Positions 1-4,453 of a DNA stretch of 5,464 bases are shown here, one piece after another. The stretch covers positions 1-5,464 of the forward strand of contig JAOPXW010000083.1 of assembly GCA_025964935.1 (NCBI GenBank), in the 5' to 3' direction. Source of the stretch: Friedmanniella sp. (GTDB lineage: Bacteria; Actinomycetota; Actinomycetes; Propionibacteriales; Propionibacteriaceae). Position numbers and translations under genes: made by a program. The stretch's first letter is position 1. Each line of letters begins with the position of its first letter. The notes under the pieces were generated by a model that was given only the letters and a program-made list of their open reading frames with translations, did no database searches and was not told where the DNA came from.

Positions 1-196
1 GCCGGCGCCAGGCGCTCAGCCGCTCGCCCGGCGAGCCGTGCCGCGGGGGCAGCAGCTCGGGCGGGACCGCCGGCGGCTGGGGCCCGGTGCGCCAGGTGGC
101 GGCGGAGTCCTGGCGCCAGTCCTCGCCCGCCGACCCGGTCCGGCCCGCGTACGGCGTCGGGCCCGGCATCGTCGCGGTCCCGTACGGCTCAGTCAT
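1..196 (-). CDS. Probable partner half of an ABC exporter, N-terminal fragment only
   Basis: The reading frame begins at an ATG that overlaps the last 8 bases of the preceding exporter gene and runs off the left edge, leaving about 65 visible codons. A GGAGG ribosome binding site lies 6 nt before the ATG (minus-strand 207-203), inside the end of the upstream gene, so this start is well supported and translation is probably coupled. The visible protein begins MTEPYGTATMPGPTPYAG and is hydrophilic, rich in Pro, Gly and Arg, with no membrane segment yet. That resembles the cytoplasmic N-terminal extension common in actinobacterial fused ABC exporters. The product call is inferred from context: the upstream gene is a catalytically degenerate ABC half-transporter, which normally works with a catalytically competent partner encoded next door. 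No ABC motif is visible in the fragment itself. Confidence 0.6.
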   Translation of the reverse strand, partial: MTEPYGTATMPGPTPYAGRTGSAGEDWRQDSAATWRTGPQPPAVPPELLPPRHGSPGERLSAWRR

Positions 197-2147
197 CCTC
201 GTCCTCCATCGCGCGGGCCACGACCCGCCGGTAGGCCGGGCTGGTGACCAGCAGGTCCTCGTGACGTCCGGTGACCGTGGCCCGACCCTCGACCAGCAGG
301 ACCACCCGGTCGGCGTGGTGCAGCAGCAGCGGCGAGACCGTGGTGACCACGGTGGTCCGACCGCGCCGGGCCGTCGCCAGCCGGGCGGCGACCAGGGCCT
401 CGGTGTGCGCGTCGACCGCCGAGGTCGGCTCCACCAGCACGAGCACCGGCGGGTCGAGGCCCAGGACCCGGGCGAGCACCACGCGCTGACGCTGGCCGCC
501 CGACAGACCGCGGCCGCGCTCGTCCACCCGGCCCTGCCAGCCGCCGTCCATGGCGCTGAACACGTCCTCCCCGGCGGCCGTGTGCAGGGCCGCCTCGGCC
601 TGGTCCCGGGTCAGCCGACCGTGCGGGTCGACCGCGGTCTGCAGGGTGCCGGCGAAGACCTGGCTCGCGCTGTCGGAGACCACGACGTGTCGCCGGAGCT
701 CGGCCAGCGGGAAGCGGGACAGGTCGGTGCCGCCCAGGGTGACCCCCCACGGCCGCTCCCCCAGCGCCCGCTCCCGCTCGGTCCGCTCGCGGCGCTGCTG
801 CTGCTGCTCGAGCCGGGCCCGCCGGGCGGCCCGGCCGCGGAGTCCGTCGGTGGCCGTCAGGCTGAGCGGCTCGGTCTCGGCCGGCAGGTAGCGGCCCAAC
901 CGGTCGGCGAGGGCCGCGGAGTCGTCGGGCAGGGCGGAGACGACCACGGTCAGCTCGCCGGAGCGGGCGGTGAAGCCGGACACCTCGTCGTGCAGGTCGG
1001 CGTGCACGGGCAGCGGCTCCGGCCGGTCGGCCGGTCGCCACGGCGGCTGCTGCTCCAGCACCGCCACCGCCTTGCGGGCCGACACGACGGACCGGATCCA
1101 CTTCTGGACCAGCTCGAAGAGGGTCTGGATGGGCCAGACCATGAAGACGGCGTACCCGAAGAAGCTGACCAGCTGACCGACGCTGAGCCGTCCGGCGAGC
1201 ACCTCGCGGGCGCCCAGCCAGGTCAGCGTGACCAGGAACAGCCCGGCCAGGCCCACACTGAGGGCGTCGATCGCGGCCTGCCAGACCCCGGCCGCCACCC
1301 CGGCCCGCCGGGTCGACTGGGACTGCCCGACGTAGTTGCGGGCGAAGGTCCGCTCGCCGCCGATCCCGCGCAGGATCCGCAGCCCGGCCACGATGTCGGT
1401 GGCCAGCGAGGTCAGGTCGGAGGACCGGGACCGCTCGACCTCCTCCCGGCGCTGCAGCGGTCGCAGCAGCGGGAGCGAGAAGGCCACGATCAGCGGCGCC
1501 GCCACCAGCACCACCAGGCCCAGCCGGAGCGAGGTGGTCAGGACCAGCCCGGCCACCACCAGATAGCTCATCAGGGCCCCGGCCGACCGCGCGATGACCT
1601 CGGTGAGGGCACCGAACTCGTCGGTGTCGCTGGAGGAGACGCTGAGCACCTCCCCCGTCGGGGTGCGCTGCGGCAGCACGTGCCCGAGCTGCGCGGTCTT
1701 GCGGGTGACCAGCTTCATCGGGCCGTACATGCCCACCAGCCAGCCGCGGACGACGTAGGTGTGGCTGAGCACCCCGGCCGCACCGCCGACCAGGACCAGC
1801 CCCAGCATGACCAGGCTCAGCCAGCCGACGGCCCCGAGGTCCCGGGCCAGGATCCCGTCGTCCACGACCCGGCCGACGACGTACGGGCCGACCGCACCCG
1901 GCAGCCAGGTCAGGACGGCGAGCAGGGCGCCGACCCCGAGCAGCGGGGCCTGCTGGGCGAGCAGCCAGACCAGGAACCGTACGGGGGTGCGGGTGTCCGG
2001 GTCGGAGAAGTCCCGCCGCGACCGGGCCCTCCCCGTGCGCGCCGGCCTGCGGGAGGGCGCGCCCGTCCGTGCGGCGGCCTGCCCATCGTGGAGGGGAGAC
2101 GCGGCCGCGACGTCGAAGTCCGGGACCACCGGAGGGAAGTCGTGCAT
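189..2147 (-). CDS. ABC exporter half-transporter (fused permease and ATPase) with a degenerate ATP site
   Basis: A 652-residue protein with type IV exporter architecture, acting in the cytoplasmic membrane. Residues 1-55 are a hydrophilic, Arg-rich tail. Six membrane segments lie at roughly 58-85, 107-130, 188-207, 208-229, 293-315 and 325-347. The nucleotide-binding domain covers about 380-645. The signature LSGGQRQR (548-555) and D-loop SAVD (576-579) are intact. Where Walker A should be (402-413) the protein reads VVSALPDDSAAL, with no glycine loop or lysine. The Walker B Asp is Val572 (Glu573 is kept), the Q-loop Gln position is Ser, and the H-loop His is Val604. No A-loop aromatic is evident. 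An Arg/Gln/Glu-rich insertion sits at about 433-466. In heterodimeric exporters one half often has a weakened catalytic site while its signature completes the partner's active site; this half fits that role. The substrate is not predictable. The ATG start has only a weak AGG upstream. The gene is first in a two-gene overlapping operon, divergent from bpa. Confidence 0.93.
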   Translation of the reverse strand: MHDFPPVVPDFDVAAASPLHDGQAAARTGAPSRRPARTGRARSRRDFSDPDTRTPVRFLVWLLAQQAPLLGVGALLAVLTWLPGAVGPYVVGRVVDDGILARDLGAVGWLSLVMLGLVLVGGAAGVLSHTYVVRGWLVGMYGPMKLVTRKTAQLGHVLPQRTPTGEVLSVSSSDTDEFGALTEVIARSAGALMSYLVVAGLVLTTSLRLGLVVLVAAPLIVAFSLPLLRPLQRREEVERSRSSDLTSLATDIVAGLRILRGIGGERTFARNYVGQSQSTRRAGVAAGVWQAAIDALSVGLAGLFLVTLTWLGAREVLAGRLSVGQLVSFFGYAVFMVWPIQTLFELVQKWIRSVVSARKAVAVLEQQPPWRPADRPEPLPVHADLHDEVSGFTARSGELTVVVSALPDDSAALADRLGRYLPAETEPLSLTATDGLRGRAARRARLEQQQQRRERTERERALGERPWGVTLGGTDLSRFPLAELRRHVVVSDSASQVFAGTLQTAVDPHGRLTRDQAEAALHTAAGEDVFSAMDGGWQGRVDERGRGLSGGQRQRVVLARVLGLDPPVLVLVEPTSAVDAHTEALVAARLATARRGRTTVVTTVSPLLLHHADRVVLLVEGRATVTGRHEDLLVTSPAYRRVVARAMEDEDD

Positions 2148-2156
2148 GACCTGGTC

Positions 2157-2162
2157 ACTCTA
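2157..2162 (-). promoter_or_regulatory. Candidate -10 box (TAGAGT) for the ABC exporter operon
   Basis: On the minus strand TAGAGT matches the actinobacterial housekeeping TAnnnT pattern and is followed by 9 nt before the ATG at 2147. Transcription would start within about 0-3 nt of the start codon, giving a leaderless or nearly leaderless message. No convincing -35 hexamer is seen 16-18 nt upstream, so this rests on motif and position only. Confidence 0.4.
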
Positions 2163-2194
2163 GGTCGCGCCTCTGACACTCGGCACCCGGTTTT

Positions 2195-2220
2195 CCGGCC
2201 CGGCGGCCGTCCGGGGCCGG
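2195..2220. repeat. Inverted repeat between the divergent promoters
   Basis: CCGGCCC (2195-2201) and GGGCCGG (2214-2220) are perfect 7-base arms around a 12-nt spacer, lying between the two outward-facing -10 boxes. It could be a shared operator. The sequence here is almost pure G and C, so chance formation is quite possible. Confidence 0.25.
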
Positions 2221-2243
2221 GCGCGAGGCTCGGGCGGCGCACC

Positions 2244-2256
2244 TAGGATCTTCCCC
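2244..2256 (+). promoter_or_regulatory. Candidate leaderless promoter of bpa (-10 TAGGAT)
   Basis: TAGGAT (2244-2249) is a close match to the actinobacterial -10 box TAnnnT and is followed by only 7 nt (CTTCCCC) before the bpa ATG. That spacing places the transcription start on or next to the A of the ATG. There is no purine-rich Shine-Dalgarno sequence in the gap, which agrees with a leaderless mRNA. A -35 hexamer is not obvious in the GC-rich upstream sequence, as is common for such promoters. Confidence 0.6.
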
Positions 2257-2850
2257 ATGACCACTGACCCCAACGCCGCCGCTGACGAGTCCGCCAACGC
2301 CCCGCAGGGGATCGCCGGGGCCACCGAGGACGGCCGCGTCTACGTCGTGACCCCGACCGCGATGGCCGTCGAGGGCCCGCCGACCGAGGAGCCGGAGGCC
2401 CCGGGCACGGCGACGTCGGTGACCAACATGGTCGAGGAGCCGGCCAAGGTGATGCGGATCGCGACCATGATCCGGCAGCTGCTGGCCGAGGTGAAGTCGG
2501 CGCCGCTGGACGACGCCAGCCGGGTTCGGATGCGGTCCATCCACCAGACCTCGATCAGCGAGCTCAAGGACGGCCTGGCCCCCGAGCTCGTCGAGGAGCT
2601 GGAGCGGATCGCGCTGCCCTTCTCCGACGAGGTGACCCCCAGCGACGCCGAGCTCCGGATCGCGCAGGCGCAGCTGGTGGGCTGGCTGGAGGGCCTGTTC
2701 CACGGCATCCAGACCGCCCTGTTCGCCCAGCAGATGGCCGCCCGGGCGCAGCTGGAGCAGGCCCACCGCGCCCTGCCGGCGGGCAGCCCGCCGGGCCACC
2801 CGCCGACCGCGGCACCCGGCCCGAGCGGCAACTCGGGGATGTACCTGTGA
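2257..2850 (+). CDS. bpa: Bacterial proteasome activator Bpa (PafE)
   Basis: A 197-residue homologue of Mycobacterium tuberculosis Rv3780, an ATP-independent ring-shaped activator that docks on the 20S proteasome and lets unfolded or natively loose proteins (HspR is a known substrate in M. tuberculosis) enter for degradation without pupylation. Residues 1-55 are low-complexity and probably disordered. The helical core runs from about 57 to 170 and contains the family's most conserved stretches: VEEPAKVMRIATMIRQLL (59-76), DGLAPELVEELERIALPF (105-122), and the long segment from PSDAELRIAQ (128) through FAQQMAARAQLEQ (about 168). Residues 170-193 form a Pro/Gly-rich flexible tail. The C terminus is GMYL (194-197), the counterpart of the GQYL motif that inserts into the pockets of the proteasome alpha ring in the mycobacterial protein. 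The ATG fits a TAGGAT-driven leaderless message. It implies prcBA genes elsewhere. It is somewhat longer than the mycobacterial protein (about 174 residues), mainly in the two tails. Confidence 0.96.
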   Translation: MTTDPNAAADESANAPQGIAGATEDGRVYVVTPTAMAVEGPPTEEPEAPGTATSVTNMVEEPAKVMRIATMIRQLLAEVKSAPLDDASRVRMRSIHQTSISELKDGLAPELVEELERIALPFSDEVTPSDAELRIAQAQLVGWLEGLFHGIQTALFAQQMAARAQLEQAHRALPAGSPPGHPPTAAPGPSGNSGMYL

Positions 2851-2853
2851 CCC

Positions 2854-2872
2854 GTCCGGCGCGACGCCGGAC
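2854..2872 (+). terminator. Hairpin terminator after bpa
   Basis: GTCCGGCG (2854-2861) and CGCCGGAC (2865-2872) form a perfect 8-bp, all-GC-rich stem with a 3-nt CGA loop, starting 3 nt after the bpa stop codon. There is no U tract, which is common for terminators in high-GC actinobacteria. It should end or attenuate bpa transcription before the wbl gene. Confidence 0.7.
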
Positions 2873-2907
2873 CTGAGGGAGGGGGAGGCGCCACCCCGCG
2901 CGGTGTG

Positions 2908-2933
2908 GGAACCGGACCGCGTCCGGCTGCGTC
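2908..2933 (+). promoter_or_regulatory. Candidate ECF-sigma-type promoter for the wbl gene
   Basis: GGAACC (2908-2913) is followed after 16 nt by CGTC (2930-2933). This resembles the GGAAC / CGTC-GTT layout of actinobacterial ECF (group IV) sigma-factor promoters such as those of SigE-like factors. Transcription would begin near 2940, leaving about a 33-nt leader before the ATG at 2974. No TAnnnT housekeeping -10 box is visible in the 2873-2973 gap, which makes this the best promoter candidate. The evidence is motif-only. Confidence 0.35.
2912..2926. repeat. Short inverted repeat inside the candidate wbl promoter spacer
   Basis: CCGGAC (2912-2917) and GTCCGG (2921-2926) are perfect 6-base arms around CGC. 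They lie just after the GGAAC element, in the spacer of the proposed promoter, where a bound repressor would block polymerase. It could equally be a second small hairpin that stops read-through from bpa. It shares the GTCCGG word with the hairpin at 2854-2872. Confidence 0.4.
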
Positions 2934-2937
2934 CCAG

Positions 2938-2967
2938 AGGAGGCCTGTCCGACGAGACCTCCTGGAG
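2938..2967 (+). promoter_or_regulatory. wbl leader with RBS GGAG and an AGGAGG/CCTCCT pairing
   Basis: GGAG (2964-2967) sits 6 nt before the ATG at 2974 and decides that start. Directly before it is CCTCCT (2958-2963), an anti-Shine-Dalgarno-like hexamer that can fold back on GGAG (CTCC-T-GGAG, too tight a loop to be stable alone) or pair perfectly with AGGAGG at 2938-2943. AGGAGG itself has no ATG or GTG at a usable distance, so it does not serve another gene. The arrangement could tune access to the RBS. Confidence 0.4.
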
Positions 2968-2973
2968 AACCCG

Positions 2974-3600
2974 ATGGCGCCTCACCCGCACCCTGCGACC
3001 AGCCGTACGGCTCGACGTCTGGGAGTCCACCCCGCCGACCCGACCCCCGGTCCTGCCGCCCTCCCCGCGCGGACCGGCTGCCTGGAGCAGCCGGAGGTGT
3101 TCCAGCACCCACTGCTGGAGGAGCCGCCCACCGGCTCGGCCGGCGTCGCGGACCGCGCCCAGGCCCGGCGGCTGACCGCCCGGGCCGCGGGGGTCTGCGC
3201 GGGCTGCCCGCTCCGGGCCCCGTGCCTCTACCGGGCCGTGGTCGAGGTCGACATCTCCGGGTTCGTCGCGGGCACCACCGCCCGTCAGCGGGCCGCGATT
3301 CGCGGCCGACTGGGGATGGGGGTGGCCCGGGAGGACTTCGACACCCTGGCCGGGATCACCGGAGCGCACCGTCAGGTGGACCACGCCGAGGTGCTCCGGG
3401 TCCGGGCGGCGAACCCGTCGGACAGTCTCGAGACCCTGGCGCACCGGCTCGGCTGCTCGCTGTCCACGGTCAAGCGGCACCTACGGCGGGAGCGGCGGGA
3501 GCCGTCGGCGCCGACGATCCCGGTGGCCCGGCCCACCGCCGACCAGGTGGCTGACACCGCCCGGCAGGTGCTGGGCGGCGGTCGGCGTCAGGCGGCCTGA
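2974..3600 (+). CDS. WhiB-like (Wbl) iron-sulfur regulator with a C-terminal helix-turn-helix
   Basis: A 208-residue protein from the ATG preceded by GGAG. The frame is also open from a GTG at 2905, but that lies within the candidate promoter and has no RBS. Four cysteines match the Wbl [4Fe-4S] site: Cys36 in the GCLEQPEVF context (usual AxCxxxDPxxFF), then Cys75, Cys78 and Cys84 in VCAGCPLRAPC, the family CX2CX5C motif. GFVAG (96-100) stands where most Wbl proteins have G-V/I-W-G-G, the turn that contacts the primary sigma factor; here the Trp is replaced by Val98. After the Wbl domain (about 30-115), residues about 137-176 form a helix-turn-helix (LETLAHRLGCSLSTVKRHL) followed by the basic stretch RRERRE, then a tail to 208. 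Wbl proteins are cytoplasmic transcription regulators that sense redox or NO through the cluster; the targets here are unknown. A linker of 38 residues from Cys36 to Cys75 is rather long. It lies downstream of bpa but probably has its own promoter. Confidence 0.88.
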   Translation: MAPHPHPATSRTARRLGVHPADPTPGPAALPARTGCLEQPEVFQHPLLEEPPTGSAGVADRAQARRLTARAAGVCAGCPLRAPCLYRAVVEVDISGFVAGTTARQRAAIRGRLGMGVAREDFDTLAGITGAHRQVDHAEVLRVRAANPSDSLETLAHRLGCSLSTVKRHLRRERREPSAPTIPVARPTADQVADTARQVLGGGRRQAA

Positions 3601-3622
3601 CCGGCGTACGGCGGGGTCAGGC
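3595..3622. terminator. Bidirectional hairpin between wbl and the HAD gene
   Basis: GCCTGACC (3595-3602) and GGTCAGGC (3615-3622) are perfect 8-base arms around a 12-nt loop whose centre is the palindrome CGTACG. The convergent genes are only 16 bp apart, and each arm carries one gene's stop codon (TGA at 3598-3600 on plus, TGA at 3619-3617 on minus). The stem works on either strand, so it is a plausible shared terminator. No T tract flanks it. Confidence 0.6.
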
Positions 3623-4453
3623 GAACCAGCGGCTCAGCTCGGCGACGGGGCCGCCGTCGGCGAACCGGTCCGTGACCGCGTTGGCGGCCTGCCGGACCTC
3701 CTCGGGCGCGTCCCCGATGGCCACGCCCCGGCCGGCCCAGCGGAGCATCTCGATGTCGTTGCGGCCGTCGCCGAAGGCGAGCACGTCCTCGGCCCGGACG
3801 CCGAGGTCGGCGGCCACCTCGGCCAGGGCGGTGGCCTTGTTGACCCCCGCGGGGGCGATGTCCAGCCAGGCGGACCAGCCGACGAAGTAGGTGACCCCGT
3901 GCAGACCGAGGTGGCTCGCCAGGGCCAGGAAGTCCTGGTCGGAGCGGGTCGGGTCGCGCAGGATGACGCGGGTCACGGGCCGGGAGCCGAGCTCCGCGGT
4001 GTCCTCGATGATCATCTCCCCGGTCAGGTCACCGCCGGGGAAGTGGTCGTTCAGGCGGTAGCCGCGACCGATCTCCTCGACCGCGATCAGGGTGCCGGGC
4101 GCGAACTCCTCCACCCGGGCGATCACGTCCCGAGGGTCGAAGGTGATGGCCTTGACGATCTCCTGCGGCGGGTAGTGCACGATCACCGCCCCGTTGGAGC
4201 AGACGGACTTGCCGGGCGGCAGACCCAGCAGGTCCACCACCTCCTGGGTGCCGTGCCAGGACCGACCCGTGGCCAGCACGACCGGGACGCCTGCGGACAC
4301 CACCGCCGCCACGGCGTCGCGGACCGGGTCCGGCATCACCCCGTCGTGGTCGACGACCGTGCCGTCCACGTCGAAGGCGACCAGCCGGGGCCGCCAGCCC
4401 AGGTCCCGCCCGCCCAGATCCCGCCCGGCGAGGTCCCGCCCGCCCACGGTCAC
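3617..4453 (-). CDS. HAD-superfamily phosphatase, Cof-type (subfamily IIB)
   Basis: A 278-residue protein if translation starts at the GTG that overlaps the serS stop (GTGA). All HAD catalytic motifs are present: motif I AFDVDGT with nucleophile Asp28 and acid/base Asp30; motif II VLATGR with Thr62; motif [11 protein letters not shown] with Lys206; motif IV GDGRND with Asp229 and Asp233 for Mg2+ binding. SNGA at 86-89 and the roughly 110-residue cap between motifs II and III are typical of Cof-type (C2-capped) enzymes, which dephosphorylate small phosphorylated metabolites such as sugar phosphates or nucleotides. The exact substrate cannot be told. The length matches the family. The residues before motif I form a three-fold GRDL repeat (see the repeat entry). 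Neither the first GTG nor a second in-frame GTG at 4447 has a good RBS, so coupling to serS is likely. A HAD gene next to serS is a recurrent actinobacterial arrangement. Confidence 0.92.
   Translation of the reverse strand: MTVGGRDLAGRDLGGRDLGWRPRLVAFDVDGTVVDHDGVMPDPVRDAVAAVVSAGVPVVLATGRSWHGTQEVVDLLGLPPGKSVCSNGAVIVHYPPQEIVKAITFDPRDVIARVEEFAPGTLIAVEEIGRGYRLNDHFPGGDLTGEMIIEDTAELGSRPVTRVILRDPTRSDQDFLALASHLGLHGVTYFVGWSAWLDIAPAGVNKATALAEVAADLGVRAEDVLAFGDGRNDIEMLRWAGRGVAIGDAPEEVRQAANAVTDRFADGGPVAELSRWFA
4400..4444. repeat. Three tandem 15-bp units in the 5' end of the HAD gene
   Basis: Plus-strand units CAGGTCCCGCCCGCC (4400-4414), CAGATCCCGCCCGGC (4415-4429) and GAGGTCCCGCCCGCC (4430-4444) differ at only a few bases. 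Read on the minus strand they encode [15 protein letters not shown] between the GTG start and the first HAD strand. Because the unit is a multiple of 3, gain or loss of a unit keeps the frame. Confidence 0.85.

Noticed and set aside
795..806. CTG trinucleotide run as a microsatellite
   Set aside because: Only four units, and it is explained by a QQQQ stretch in the coding sequence; kept only as part of the insertion finding.
87..2246. A 719-codon open frame on the plus strand opposite the ABC exporter gene
   Set aside because: It is an antisense shadow created by the strong GC bias at third codon positions. Its translation is low-complexity (Gln, Gly, Pro, Arg, His), matches no family, and lies opposite a convincing transporter.
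2905..2973. Earlier GTG start for the Wbl protein at 2905
   Set aside because: It has no ribosome binding site and lies within the candidate promoter, while the ATG at 2974 has GGAG at good spacing. The added 23 residues carry no Wbl feature.
2155..3480. A 441-codon minus-strand frame opposite bpa and wbl
   Set aside because: It runs antisense across two recognised genes and their intergenic region; its Arg/Gly/Pro-rich composition is typical of a shadow frame.
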